Source: an uncultured Bacteroidota bacterium
Lineage (GTDB): Bacteria; Bacteroidota; Bacteroidia; Bacteroidales; VadinHA17
Length of the DNA: 64,000 nucleotides
Direction of reading: 5' to 3'
NCBI GenBank assembly: GCA_903824785.1
Contig: CAIJYD010000106.1
Location: 1-64,000, forward strand
Shown in pieces: positions 1-9,079 of this stretch (position 1 is its first letter; the number at the start of each line of letters is the position of its first letter). Both the position numbers and the translations under genes were made by a program. The notes under the pieces were generated by a model. The model saw nothing but the letters and a program-made list of their open reading frames with translations. It did no database searches and was not told where the DNA came from.

Positions 1-30
1 ATAAAAAGGAGATAAAATATAATAAAAATA

Positions 31-64
31 AGAAGAGGGTTTGCCGTGCGGCAAAGCCTCTTCT
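31..64 (-). terminator. Intrinsic terminator of the etf/acyl-CoA dehydrogenase operon
   Basis: A long hairpin lies just past the stop codon of the acyl-CoA dehydrogenase gene. The arms 31-45 and 50-64 pair with one mismatch around a four-base loop (GTGC). Read on the minus strand the stem is followed by a T-rich stretch (positions 30 to 1). This fits a Rho-independent terminator that closes the five-gene minus-strand operon. Confidence 0.75.
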
Positions 65-82
65 GTCTGAAACAGGTTAATA

Positions 83-1861
83 TCAGAATTTGTACGAATT
101 ATCTTCTATCAGTTTACCGGCAATTCTCCGTCTGGCATCTTTAACATTTACACATTCCACCCTGGTAAGATTTTCTACTGCCTCAATCAGAACCGGGCAC
201 GATTCGGGTGAGCAGAATGCACTGATTGCCTCAAGAGCAGATTTTCTGACAATAGCGGCAGTGTCGAACAGGTTTACATCAACCATATCTTTATACAGCG
301 ACACCTCTCCTTTAATGGATTCCATCTTTTCAACCCGCAGAACAAGTGATTCAGACATATATGTTTCCATCATCATCTCAGCGATATTATTGAGAACCTC
401 CTGCTCGTAGATCAGATTCTTTTCGAATCGTTTTGAAGCACCATGAACAGAGATAAGAATAACCTTCTTGAAATTTTTGGTATATCTCGATTTTTCCTCA
501 AAAAAGCTTTCCCCTGCCCTCTTCCCATCTGTAATGTTCGCAAGGTCTGAATAGAGTTTTTCCGCCTCTCCGAAAAGATCGAAGTCGCCTTTCATGGCAC
601 GTTTCATTGCTGTATCTACCACAAGAAGGCGGTTTATCTCATTTGTTCCTTCAAAAATCCTGTTTATCCTTGAGTCGCGATAACCTCTTTCAACTGCCAT
701 CTCTGCAGAATAGCCCATTCCTCCGTGAATCTGCACCGCCTCATCAGCCACAAAATCGAGCATCTCGGAACCAAGCACTTTCAGAATTGCTGCCTCAACA
801 GCGTAGTGGCTTATTGCCTCAATTGAAGTTCTTCCATAATCGCCACCTTCTACCGTCAGCTGCTTTATAAGAGTGTCGATATCGCTGCTAACTCTGTAAA
901 CAGCTGACTCTGAAGCGAAAAGACGTATTACCTGCTGAGCCATTTTATGTTTCAAAGCTCCGAATGTTGAGATAAGCACCCCGAATTGTTTTCTTTCGTT
1001 GGCGTATTTTACTGTATCGTTAATTGCTTTTTTAGCTGCCCCGAGCACATTGGCTCCAAGTTTAAGGCGACCCATATGAAGGATACTGAGGGCAATCCTA
1101 AAACCTTCACCTCTTTTGCCAAGAAGGTTTTCGACAGGAACCTTAACATCATTGAAATAGATCTGAGCCGTGGAGGAACCTTTTATGCCCATTTTGTGCT
1201 CATCAGGACCGATAACGACACCCTGGTAGCTGCTCTCAACAATAAATGCGCTCAGTACCCTGTCGACATCTATTTTTGCAAATACTACCAGTGTATCGGC
1301 AAATCCTGCATTTGTGATCCACATCTTCTGTCCGTTAAGCAGATAATGTTTCCCGTCTTCAGTAAGCCTGGCATTTGTCTTGCCCGAGTTAGCATCACTT
1401 CCGGCACCCGGTTCTGTAAGGCAGTAAGCTCCGATAAATTCTCCGGAAGCCAGTTTTGTAACATAACGTTCCCTCTGATCCTTGGTTCCGTAATACATAA
1501 TGGGTAAAGTGCCAATGCCACAATGAGCCATATATGCCACAGAAAATGAATATCCTGCTCCTGTTGTCTCAGCAACAAGCATTTGTGTTACGAAAGACTG
1601 CCCGAATCCACCCAGTTCTTCAGGTATTGAGATCCCCATCAGGCCAAGGTCGCCTGATTTTTTAAGCATGATTTTCATCAGCTCCCTGTCGCTTTTTTCA
1701 ACTTTCTCAAGATTGGGATAGACTTCGGTTTCCAGAAAATCGCTGCAGGTCTGCGCAATCATTCTCTGTTCTTCATTGAATTCCTCCGGGATGAAAATAT
1801 CTTTCGATTTAACTTCGCTTACAAGAAATTCACCGCTTTTCAAGAGTTTAATGTTTTCCAT
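83..1861 (-). CDS. Acyl-CoA dehydrogenase with C-terminal extension
   Basis: A 592-residue FAD enzyme of the acyl-CoA dehydrogenase family that oxidises acyl-CoA to enoyl-CoA and gives its electrons to ETF. Visible family motifs are YCLTEPGAGSDA (about residues 146-157), MWITNAG (about 180) and YRDSRINRIFEGT, in which Glu404 occupies the position of the catalytic base. The family core ends near residue 425. The last 165 residues form a helical extension like that of VLCAD/ACAD9 and the roughly 600-residue Bacteroidota enzymes. It is the last gene of a minus-strand operon that also encodes ETF and a membrane Fe-S oxidoreductase, so its electrons probably go to menaquinone. Chain-length preference cannot be read from the sequence. 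ATG start; a terminator follows at 31-64. Confidence 0.93.
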   Translation of the reverse strand: MENIKLLKSGEFLVSEVKSKDIFIPEEFNEEQRMIAQTCSDFLETEVYPNLEKVEKSDRELMKIMLKKSGDLGLMGISIPEELGGFGQSFVTQMLVAETTGAGYSFSVAYMAHCGIGTLPIMYYGTKDQRERYVTKLASGEFIGAYCLTEPGAGSDANSGKTNARLTEDGKHYLLNGQKMWITNAGFADTLVVFAKIDVDRVLSAFIVESSYQGVVIGPDEHKMGIKGSSTAQIYFNDVKVPVENLLGKRGEGFRIALSILHMGRLKLGANVLGAAKKAINDTVKYANERKQFGVLISTFGALKHKMAQQVIRLFASESAVYRVSSDIDTLIKQLTVEGGDYGRTSIEAISHYAVEAAILKVLGSEMLDFVADEAVQIHGGMGYSAEMAVERGYRDSRINRIFEGTNEINRLLVVDTAMKRAMKGDFDLFGEAEKLYSDLANITDGKRAGESFFEEKSRYTKNFKKVILISVHGASKRFEKNLIYEQEVLNNIAEMMMETYMSESLVLRVEKMESIKGEVSLYKDMVDVNLFDTAAIVRKSALEAISAFCSPESCPVLIEAVENLTRVECVNVKDARRRIAGKLIEDNSYKF

Positions 1862-1888
1862 TGTTATCAGATAGTTATGTATATTAAT

Positions 1889-2683
1889 CTATAGTTCAAG
1901 TGATTGTGCAATAAGTTCAGCAATGTCAAGATTTTTTATCTCTGTCTCTTTGTTTTTATATTTCAGCCCGTCAGTAAGCATGGTCATACAGAATGGACAA
2001 GCAGTTGCTATTACTTTTGCGTCAGTATTCAGTGCCTCCTCTGTTCTTTCAATAAAGATCTCCTTGTCGCCCTTCTCAGCCTCTTTAAACATCTGACCGC
2101 CACCGGCACCACAGCATAAGGTAAAGCTTCTGTTCCTTTTCATCTCAACCAGATTCCCGGTTAGTTTTTTAAGAATGGAACGAGGTTCTTCGTATATGTC
2201 ATTGGCTCTTCCGAGGTAGCAGGGATCGTGATAAGTGACTGAAATATTCTTTAATGAGTCGGTGTCTATCTTTAACTTACCCTCTTCCATATTCCTGTTT
2301 AAGAATTGCAGATAGCTGATAACCTCATACTTCCCGCCAAGATCTGGATATTCATTTTTGAAAATATTGAAACAATGCGGGCAGATGGTAATGATCTTTG
2401 TTACTTCATACATTCTGAATACCTCGATTAACTGCAAGGCCTGCATCTGATAAAGCATTTCGTTTCCGGCCCGTCGGGCAGGATCGCCGGTGCAGGTCTC
2501 TTCCTTTCCCAGAACTGCATAACTGATATTAAGATGGGTAAGGATCTTTGCAAATGCCCTGACAACTTTTTTATATCTGTCATCAAATGCTCCTGCACAG
2601 CCTACCCAGAAAAGGTATTCCGGTTTTTCTCCCTTTGCAAAGAGATCTGCCATTACCGGGACTTCAATTTTTCTGGTTTCCAT
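1889..2683 (-). CDS. CCG-domain (HdrB-like) Fe-S oxidoreductase subunit
   Basis: A 264-residue soluble protein with two cysteine-rich CCG domains, as in HdrB and GlpC. The first holds VGCAGAFDDR, CTGDPAR and CPHCFNIFKNEYP; the second holds YHDPCYLGR, LCCGAGGGQMF and CPFCMTML. In known relatives these cysteines bind unusual [4Fe-4S] clusters. No signal peptide or membrane segment is seen, so it should sit on the cytoplasmic face. It lies between the membrane ferredoxin subunit (88 bp upstream in transcription) and the acyl-CoA dehydrogenase (27 bp downstream). In many bacteria the two modules are fused as one DUF224-type protein; here they are split. The inferred role is the catalytic half of an ETF:menaquinone oxidoreductase. 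Confidence 0.88.
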   Translation of the reverse strand: METRKIEVPVMADLFAKGEKPEYLFWVGCAGAFDDRYKKVVRAFAKILTHLNISYAVLGKEETCTGDPARRAGNEMLYQMQALQLIEVFRMYEVTKIITICPHCFNIFKNEYPDLGGKYEVISYLQFLNRNMEEGKLKIDTDSLKNISVTYHDPCYLGRANDIYEEPRSILKKLTGNLVEMKRNRSFTLCCGAGGGQMFKEAEKGDKEIFIERTEEALNTDAKVIATACPFCMTMLTDGLKYKNKETEIKNLDIAELIAQSLEL

Positions 2684-2771
2684 TATATGTTATTCAATTA
2701 AGTATTTCTTCGCCTTTCCCCTGTACGGGAAATTTTACCACCCTTTCTTTTAAGAGTTGAATGGCAGTGAT

Positions 2772-4091
2772 TTATTTAAAGTTCATCTCCAGATCCCTTG
2801 CCCACGACAACCTCTCTTCGGCAGAGTATTGCCAAGGTGCTCCATTGTTTTCAATGTTACTGAAGACTGCTTTAAGTTCGCCCGGAGCAGAAGCTTCCTC
2901 CATAACCAGATAACGACGTATATCAACTATCAGCGTTGGCTGGTTAATATTAACCGGACACTCTTTGGCACAGGCGTTGCAGGTAGTGCAAGCCCAGATC
3001 TCCTCTTCTGAGATATAATCCCTTAGAAGCGACCTGTTATCACTGAAATCCCTTCCGTTCTTAACCATCAGGGGACCTTTCTCTTTCATCCTTGCCCGGA
3101 GGTCCATCATAACCTTTCTGGGCGAGAGCTTCTTGCCGGTAATATTTGCAGGACAAACAGATGTACACCTGCCACACTCGGTACAGGCGAGAGAATCAAA
3201 GTAATTTTTCCAGGAAGCATCTTCCGCATCCTTTACACCAAACCGTTCAACCGGAGCATCTGAAGGCTGAGCTGCAAATGCTGTTGCAGGATCGAGCATA
3301 AGCTTAACCTCTCTGGTAATACTATCCATGTTGGGAAGCTTACCGAGAGGTTCAAGCCGTGACAGAAAAACATTCGGCACAGACATGAACACATGGAAAT
3401 GTTTTGAATATGGAAGATAGTTGGCAAAGAGGAATATCCCAAGTATATGAGTCCACCAGGAACCCTCGTATAACAGTCTGAAACCACCTGCAGAAAGGTC
3501 AGGTAAAAGATTAAAAAGAAGAGTTCCGATCGGGTAAATCCCATAGATTGGTTCTTCAGTAATAGTCTGGTATCCGATATATCCGGCATTCATTGCCAGA
3601 AGGGATACCATCAGTAAGAGTATAAATGAAAGAGAGATATTTGCATCGGTATGCGATCGTCTCTTCATTTCAGTTCCTTCAAAACGTTTAATATGAAAAA
3701 AGAGACGGCGACTCAAGAAAATGATTATTGAAATGGCGACCAGAAGGGCAAAGAGATCTCCTGAGGCTATTATTATATTATATACCGGACCAAGAAATCT
3801 GAGAACTCTCTCTGAACCTGTCAAACCGTCGATAACCATCTCGAGGCTTCCGAAAAGTATCACACAAAAGCCCCAGAAAACCAGAGCGTGAAAGAAACCC
3901 AATACCGGCTTCCGGAATATTTTTGTCTGACCGAAGGCAACAGTAAGCATGATACTGATTCTTTTGCCAAAGTCCTTTATGGGAAATGCCGGTCTTGTAA
4001 ATTTAAAGAAACTGACGATCCTCTTAACTGTATAAGAGAATATTCCAATAGTTACAAGCAGCGTAATTGCAAATACTATCTGTTTTACCAT
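2772..4091 (-). CDS. Membrane ferredoxin/NarI-like Fe-S oxidoreductase subunit
   Basis: A 439-residue protein with an N-terminal half of about six hydrophobic segments resembling a cytochrome b (NarI/HdrE-like) domain, followed by a cytoplasmic dicluster ferredoxin domain. The motifs CTECGRCTSVCP (from residue 303) and CTTCNACAKECP (from 368) are two complete CX2CX2CX3C cluster-binding sites, as in HdrC/GlpC. The end, RLSWARDL, is typical of this family. Its neighbours are ETF on one side and an HdrB-like subunit on the other. The inference is a membrane complex that takes electrons from reduced ETF and passes them to menaquinone, replacing the ETF:quinone oxidoreductase of mitochondria. Which histidines bind haem was not assigned. 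Confidence 0.87.
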   Translation of the reverse strand: MVKQIVFAITLLVTIGIFSYTVKRIVSFFKFTRPAFPIKDFGKRISIMLTVAFGQTKIFRKPVLGFFHALVFWGFCVILFGSLEMVIDGLTGSERVLRFLGPVYNIIIASGDLFALLVAISIIIFLSRRLFFHIKRFEGTEMKRRSHTDANISLSFILLLMVSLLAMNAGYIGYQTITEEPIYGIYPIGTLLFNLLPDLSAGGFRLLYEGSWWTHILGIFLFANYLPYSKHFHVFMSVPNVFLSRLEPLGKLPNMDSITREVKLMLDPATAFAAQPSDAPVERFGVKDAEDASWKNYFDSLACTECGRCTSVCPANITGKKLSPRKVMMDLRARMKEKGPLMVKNGRDFSDNRSLLRDYISEEEIWACTTCNACAKECPVNINQPTLIVDIRRYLVMEEASAPGELKAVFSNIENNGAPWQYSAEERLSWARDLEMNFK

Positions 4092-4122
4092 TATTACAAA
4101 TCTGGATAATTAAAAATATTTT

Positions 4123-4142
4123 TTTGCCACGAAGTCACAAAG
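4123..4142. repeat. Short dispersed-repeat motif (GCCACGAAGTCACAAAG)
   Basis: The 143-bp gap between etfA and the membrane subunit holds the sequence TTTGCCACGAAGTCACAAAG. Variants of GCCACGAAGNCACAAAG are, from memory, a recurring intergenic motif in many bacterial genomes. Only one copy is present in this window, so repetition cannot be shown here. The rest of the gap has a weak dyad around CCGG (4144-4151 and 4215-4223), and no gene was seen. Confidence 0.3.
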
Positions 4143-4234
4143 AGTCCGGTGATAATATGTTTCCCTGTTATGTTCCATTCAAATGACAGAAGTTTGTCCA
4201 TATTTGAATTCTTATCGCCTTTGGGCCGGATTCT

Positions 4235-5203
4235 TTATTTTTTAATTTCTTTGACAGCAGCAACAAGTTTTGGAAGAACCTTCATTGCATCGCCGACAAT
4301 ACCGTACTGTGCCGCTTCAAAAACAGGGGCATCCTTATCACTGTTTATGGCAACGATATATTTCGATGAGCTGATTCCGGCAAGGTGCTGGGTAGCACCC
4401 GATATGCCAACAGCGATATAGAGGTTCGGGGCAATTATTTTACCTGTTTGTCCGGTGTGCTCATCGTGAGGGCGCCACCCTTCATCCGAGACTGGGCGGG
4501 AACAGGCTGTTGCAGCACCAAGTAATGTTGCAAGTTCAATAAGCGGTGACCAGTTATCGGCCGATTTCATTCCTCTTCCGCCGGAGACAACAATGTCAGC
4601 ATCTGTAAGTACTATTTTGCCCGATTGCTTCTGAACATCCTTAACCGATGTCTTCAACAGGGATGGATCAACAGAGATATTCAGAATCTCAATAGTTGCG
4701 TTATTGGCTGTTTCAATCAGATCAAAGGAGTTTTGCGCCAGAGTGATGATCTTAACCGCGGACTTTATAATAACATGTGCGAATGCATTTCCTGAGTAGG
4801 TTCTTTTGTAAACTGTAAATGGATCGACGTTGAGAGGAAGCCTGCTCACACCTGACCCCACACCTGCTTTCAGTCTGACGGAAACCCTCGGAGCAACAGC
4901 TTTCCCGGTATTATTATTTGCAAATACAATTACTGAAGCACCCTCTTTGACGGATATTTCAGAGATTACACTTGCATAAGCCTGACTATCAAGAGAAACC
5001 AGCTGGTCGTTATTGACACTGATAATCTTAACTGCGCCATAATTTCCAAGTTTCTTTAATTCATTCTCCTCAACCCTGCCTATTGAAACGGCGGCAACAG
5101 TTGTATTAAGCAATTTGGCAACGCCTGCTGCATAAGAGACCAGTTCAAAAGAAAGTTTCTTGAATTTTCCGTCCCAATTCTCGGTATATACTAATACTGA
5201 CAT
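4235..5203 (-). CDS. etfA: Electron transfer flavoprotein alpha subunit
   Basis: A 322-residue ETF alpha subunit, which carries the FAD of the ETF heterodimer. The C-terminal FAD domain is clear: VVSGGRGMK, the [20 protein letters not shown] segment and the signature [17 protein letters not shown], ending in the expected helical tail. Length is normal for the family. It follows etfB with a 32-bp gap on the minus strand, the usual order, and precedes the Fe-S oxidoreductase genes. With EtfB it would accept electrons from the acyl-CoA dehydrogenase encoded at the end of the same operon. ATG start, no signal peptide: cytoplasmic. Confidence 0.95.
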   Translation of the reverse strand: MSVLVYTENWDGKFKKLSFELVSYAAGVAKLLNTTVAAVSIGRVEENELKKLGNYGAVKIISVNNDQLVSLDSQAYASVISEISVKEGASVIVFANNNTGKAVAPRVSVRLKAGVGSGVSRLPLNVDPFTVYKRTYSGNAFAHVIIKSAVKIITLAQNSFDLIETANNATIEILNISVDPSLLKTSVKDVQKQSGKIVLTDADIVVSGGRGMKSADNWSPLIELATLLGAATACSRPVSDEGWRPHDEHTGQTGKIIAPNLYIAVGISGATQHLAGISSSKYIVAINSDKDAPVFEAAQYGIVGDAMKVLPKLVAAVKEIKK

Positions 5204-5235
5204 ATCGTAGTAATTTACTGTTTATTAAATAATTA

Positions 5236-5985
5236 TCAGATAACTTTTGCCTCGTTCTGAAGAAGATCAATCAGCTGTTCAGCGTTGTCTGCATCAATAT
5301 ATTTGCAGGCAGTACGCGGAGCCGGTTTCTCAAATACGGAGATCAGCGTCAGAGGTTCCACCGCAACCGGATCGATCAGTTTAACAGGTTTCGATCTGGC
5401 CATCATAATACCACGCATAGCAGCTATCCGGGGCTCTTTGGCAATACCCTTCTGAACAATGGCAACAAACGGAGCGGAGAGTGCAATTATCTCTTTCCCT
5501 CCATCTATTTCACGGGTAAGAACCGGTTGTCCGTTTTCAATATTTATTCCTGAAACAGCTGAAACGGAAGGGATCCCAAGAAATTCCGCAACCATTCCAC
5601 CTACCACTGAACCGTTATAATCGCTTGATTCGATACCGCACAAGATGATGTCGAACTGATCATTTTTAACTACCTCTGCAATCTGAGATGCAACATACCA
5701 AGCATCAGGCGATTCAGCATTGACCCTTATGCCATCATCGGCTCCGATAGCAAGAGCTTTACGGATTGTGGGTTCTGAGGCAGCATTACCAACGTGGATC
5801 ACAGTGACTGATTTTATGCCGGTTGCTGCATCGTCCTTAAGTTCAAGGGCACGGGTGAGAGATAATTCGTCCCACGGATTAATAACCCATTGAACACCGG
5901 TAGTGTCAATTGAACTATTTCCACCGGCAAATTTAATCTTTGTCGTTGTGTCGGGAACATTACTGATACAAACCAGGATTTTCAT
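5236..5985 (-). CDS. etfB: Electron transfer flavoprotein beta subunit
   Basis: A 249-residue ETF beta subunit that binds AMP (or a second FAD in bifurcating forms) and pairs with EtfA. Visible features are the N-terminal MKILVCISNVPDTTTKI, NPWDELSLTRALELKD, and the ETF beta signature region around LTREIDGGKEIIALSAPFV followed by PRIAAMRGIMMARSKP. It is the first gene of the five-gene minus-strand operon and follows a well-matched promoter (6065-6095), giving a leader of roughly 70 nt. The operon context (acyl-CoA dehydrogenase plus HdrB/C-like complex) supports respiratory beta-oxidation. Whether it bifurcates electrons cannot be decided by eye. Confidence 0.95.
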   Translation of the reverse strand: MKILVCISNVPDTTTKIKFAGGNSSIDTTGVQWVINPWDELSLTRALELKDDAATGIKSVTVIHVGNAASEPTIRKALAIGADDGIRVNAESPDAWYVASQIAEVVKNDQFDIILCGIESSDYNGSVVGGMVAEFLGIPSVSAVSGINIENGQPVLTREIDGGKEIIALSAPFVAIVQKGIAKEPRIAAMRGIMMARSKPVKLIDPVAVEPLTLISVFEKPAPRTACKYIDADNAEQLIDLLQNEAKVI

Positions 5986-6064
5986 TTAACTATGGTATTA
6001 GTTATTTAACTTATACTTAACAGGTTAATAGGATAAATAATCAATTTTCCATCCTATACGGCGG

Positions 6065-6095
6065 CAAATATAATAATTAATGGTTCACAATCAAA
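6065..6095 (-). promoter_or_regulatory. Bacteroidota-type promoter of the etf operon
   Basis: On the minus strand TTTG (6095-6092) and TATATTTG (6072-6065) are separated by 19 nt. This matches the Bacteroidota sigma-ABfr consensus (TTTG, 19-21 nt, TAnnTTTG) at every fixed base. The expected start is near 6058, leaving a leader of about 70 nt before etfB. The rest of the 336-bp gap up to 6321 holds a 10-bp palindrome (GGAGATCTCC, around 6220) but no gene. Confidence 0.65.
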
Positions 6096-6321
6096 TCTGA
6101 AAAAAATCAAAATTATCACATATTCGAAATCAATCAGGAATACAACTGCTTATAATCCTGAGGTTTATTGAAATTGCAGGTATGAAAATAAAAAGATGGT
6201 CGAATCCGGAGGCTACCAGGGAGATCTCCTCCCTAACTATTTTTCAGAACTGTACAAGAAATAGAAATATAAAAATTAAATTCGCCTCTCGAAAATAAGC
6301 ATATAATCAAAAGATAAAACA

Positions 6322-7245
6322 TTGAGTAACAGAGTAAAAACTTATATAGCCTTAGTTTTGGCGATGATCTTCTGGGCCTTTTCATTCATCTGGTTCAAGA
6401 TTGCCAATCAGACATTCCCCCCAATCACAATAGTTTTTATCAGACTTTTATTTTCAGTCATTCTGCTTACAACATACCTGATTGTTACAAAAAGCTTTAT
6501 GAAGATAAAAAAAGGCGACCTTAAGCTTTTTGTGATGCTGGCAGTGTTTGAGCCCTTCCTCTACTTCCTTGGCGAGAGTTTCGGACTCACCTATGTATCG
6601 GCAACAGTCTGTTCAGTTTTGATATCAACAATACCCGTATTTGCTACAATTGGGGCCTGGCTGATTTTCAGGGAGAAGCTTAAAGTGATAAATTATGCCG
6701 GAATTATCCTCTCATTTATCGGAGTGCTTATATTCATCATTAACAGGGACGGAGGCTTTTCATATAATATTAAAGGACTGGCACTTTTACTGGTAGCAGT
6801 TCTTTCAGCAGTAGGATACAATCTGACACTCAGCCGTCTGGTAGGATCATACAGCCCTGTTTATATTGTAAATGTTCAGAACCTTATCGGGGCAACCCTT
6901 TTCCTTCCCATTTTCCTGATTTCAGATTTCACCAATTTCTTAAATACCCCTTTCACTTTCCGGATGTTCCTTCCGATACTCGAGCTTGCTGCTTTTGCAT
7001 CATGCGGTGCATTCATCCTCTTTGCATATTCGGTAAGGAATATTGGAATACTGAAGGCAAATGTCTTTACAAATTGTATACCGGTTTTCACAGCACTCTT
7101 CTCATTCATTTTACTTGGAGAAAAACTGACCCTGCAGAATGTCATTGGAATGGCTGTTGTCATTGCCGGACTTTTCATGTCGCAAATGAACAGCAGGTCT
7201 AAGAGCCTTGATGATGCGCTGGCTCTTACAGGAAAAACAGCTTAA
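6322..7245 (+). CDS. EamA/DMT-family permease
   Basis: A 307-residue integral membrane protein with two EamA repeats of five membrane helices each, the drug/metabolite transporter architecture. The repeats are recognisable by FWAFSFIWFKIANQTFPP near the N-terminus and by the end of each half (LSFIGVLIFI and MAVVIAGLFMSQ). The start is a TTG, followed by SNRVKTY; the next in-frame ATG lies inside the first helix and would remove part of it, so TTG is preferred. Substrate is unknown; family members export amino acids, nucleosides and other small metabolites. It is alone between the divergent etf operon and porQ. Confidence 0.85.
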   Translation: MSNRVKTYIALVLAMIFWAFSFIWFKIANQTFPPITIVFIRLLFSVILLTTYLIVTKSFMKIKKGDLKLFVMLAVFEPFLYFLGESFGLTYVSATVCSVLISTIPVFATIGAWLIFREKLKVINYAGIILSFIGVLIFIINRDGGFSYNIKGLALLLVAVLSAVGYNLTLSRLVGSYSPVYIVNVQNLIGATLFLPIFLISDFTNFLNTPFTFRMFLPILELAAFASCGAFILFAYSVRNIGILKANVFTNCIPVFTALFSFILLGEKLTLQNVIGMAVVIAGLFMSQMNSRSKSLDDALALTGKTA

Positions 7246-7264
7246 CTGTTTAAATAAAACATAG

Positions 7265-7272
7265 TATATTTG
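7265..7272 (+). promoter_or_regulatory. porQ: Minus-7 box of the porQ promoter
   Basis: TATATTTG at 7265-7272 matches the Bacteroidota minus-7 consensus TAnnTTTG exactly and ends 16 nt before the porQ ATG. No good TTTG minus-33 element is present at the expected spacing, so this is a moderate call. Confidence 0.45.
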
Positions 7273-7288
7273 TCATTCATTAATAACC

Positions 7289-8323
7289 ATGAGGAAAAAG
7301 GTTCTGAATATTCTCTTCTTCAGCATTATGATGGCGCCTGCTTTTTCCCAGACAGGAGGCGATAATGTATATGAATTTTTAAACCTCACTCATTCCGGAC
7401 TCATCTCTTCACTTGGGGGTACGAATGTTTCACTGCCCGGAAATAATCTGAATCTCGCATATCACAATCCGGCCCTGCTGAATAAGGAAATGAATAAGTC
7501 CCTGGCACTGAACTATGTAAATTATTTTGCCGGAATCAATTACGGACTGGCAATGTACTCCGGATCATGTGCGGGAGCCGGCAATTTTGCTGCCGGTGTT
7601 ACCTATCTGAATTACGGGTCATTTACCGAGACTGATCCTTCGGGAGTCATTACAGGCAAGTTCAATGCTGCGGAATATGCCTTTTCAATGATTTATTCGC
7701 GTGAAATTGATTCACTTTTCTCTATAGGGGTGAACTTCAAACCTGTATTATCCAATCTTGAAAAGTATACCTCTTTCGGATTTGCGTTTGATCTGGGGGC
7801 ATCGTGGCACAATCGAAGTAATCTTTTTTCAGCAGGCATGGTGATTAAAAATGCCGGATACCAGGTTACAACATACGCCGGAGAGACCCGTCAGAAGCTG
7901 CCGTTTGAGATTCAGGCGGGCCTCTCCAGAAGGCTGGCCCACGCACCATTCCGATTCTCCCTGACTCTCAGACATCTTGAAAAGTTCAATCTCACCCACC
8001 AGTACACGGCGCCTGCCTCATCCGCTACAGATATTCCGGCCTCTAAGGAATTTCTTGAGAACATGATGAGGCATGTTATTATTGGAGCTGAACTGATCCC
8101 TCATAAAAATTTTTATTTCTCAGGCGGGTATAACTACCAGCGTAGAAGCGAACTGAAGGTTGATTCAAAAGTCTCAACTGTAGGATTTTCCTGGGGATTC
8201 GGGATAAATACTTCCTGGATGAATGTGGAATTCGGACGAGCCACCTTCCATCTTGCAGGATCATCAAGCCATGTTTCCCTGGTTATAAGACCAGATAAGA
8301 TTTATAAAAGATATCGCAGTTAA
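7289..8323 (+). CDS. porQ: Type IX secretion system protein PorQ
   Basis: A 344-residue outer-membrane beta-barrel protein with a signal peptide (MRKKVLNILFFSIMMAPAFS, cleavage near AFS-QT). After it comes the PorQ-type start GGDNVYEFLNLTHSGLISSLGG followed by NLAYHNPALLN, then repeating amphipathic beta strands ending in an aromatic-rich C-terminus. PorQ works with PorU/PorV/PorZ in attaching type IX cargo at the cell surface. The position directly before cmk and ispH supports the name, because porQ-cmk linkage recurs in Bacteroidota. No other type IX component was seen, and no clear type IX sorting domain was noticed on the exported enzymes in this window. Confidence 0.85.
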   Translation: MRKKVLNILFFSIMMAPAFSQTGGDNVYEFLNLTHSGLISSLGGTNVSLPGNNLNLAYHNPALLNKEMNKSLALNYVNYFAGINYGLAMYSGSCAGAGNFAAGVTYLNYGSFTETDPSGVITGKFNAAEYAFSMIYSREIDSLFSIGVNFKPVLSNLEKYTSFGFAFDLGASWHNRSNLFSAGMVIKNAGYQVTTYAGETRQKLPFEIQAGLSRRLAHAPFRFSLTLRHLEKFNLTHQYTAPASSATDIPASKEFLENMMRHVIIGAELIPHKNFYFSGGYNYQRRSELKVDSKVSTVGFSWGFGINTSWMNVEFGRATFHLAGSSSHVSLVIRPDKIYKRYRS

Positions 8324-8383
8324 ACATTTATAATCCCTTAACCCTGAGGGAATTTTGCAGGGTATAATCCGGTTTAAAAAATT

Positions 8384-9079
8384 ATGAAGAATAAACTTAT
8401 TATTGCAATTGACGGATACTCATCGTGTGGTAAGAGCACTTTTGCCAGGGCTATTGCGGAAGAATTAAACTACATATACATCGACAGCGGAGCAATGTAC
8501 CGTACGGTTACTCTCTACTGCATGAGAAGAAATTTTATTGGGAACGGAGGAGTGAATACCGAAGGGATACTCTCTGAACTCAATGATATTAATATTGACT
8601 TTGTCTATAATTCAGATACCAATATTTATGAGACATTCCTCAACTCCGAGAATGTCGAAACTGAGATCAGGAGTATGGAAGTAAGTGCACATGTCAGCAG
8701 GATAAGCCAGGTACCGGAAGTTCGATCGAGGTTGGTTGAGTTGCAAAGAGAGATTGGTGCTTCAAGGGGAATTGTAATGGACGGAAGGGATATCGGGACT
8801 GTAGTATTTCCTGATGCAGATATAAAGATCTTCATGACAGCCACTGCTGACATAAGGGCTAAAAGAAGATTCGATGAACTGAAAGAGAAAGGTATATTAA
8901 TTGATTTTGAAGAGATCAAGAGAAATATTATAGCACGCGATATCGCTGATGAGAACAGGGATATCAGTCCGCTCAGAAGAGCTGATGATGCTGTAATACT
9001 CGATAACAGCAGAATGAATGTTGGGGAACAGATGTCGTGGGTTAAAAAGTTAATTGAAAAAAAGAGAGATGGTTGTTGA
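8384..9079 (+). CDS. cmk: Cytidylate kinase
   Basis: A 231-residue (d)CMP kinase that phosphorylates CMP and dCMP with ATP. The P-loop GYSSCGKST lies at residues 11-19, followed by the nucleotide-binding stretch YIDSGAMYRTVTLY, then MDGRDIGTVVFPDADIKIFMTA and the lid region RRFDELKEKG with DENRDISPLRRADDAVILD. All parts of the family are present and the length is usual. It sits 60 bp after porQ and overlaps the start of ispH by 11 nt, so the three are likely co-transcribed. Confidence 0.95.
   Translation: MKNKLIIAIDGYSSCGKSTFARAIAEELNYIYIDSGAMYRTVTLYCMRRNFIGNGGVNTEGILSELNDINIDFVYNSDTNIYETFLNSENVETEIRSMEVSAHVSRISQVPEVRSRLVELQREIGASRGIVMDGRDIGTVVFPDADIKIFMTATADIRAKRRFDELKEKGILIDFEEIKRNIIARDIADENRDISPLRRADDAVILDNSRMNVGEQMSWVKKLIEKKRDGC

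Noticed and set aside
986-1507. Long open frame on the plus strand inside the acyl-CoA dehydrogenase gene
   Set aside because: It is the mirror of a well-supported gene with all family motifs, and its own translation resembles no protein.
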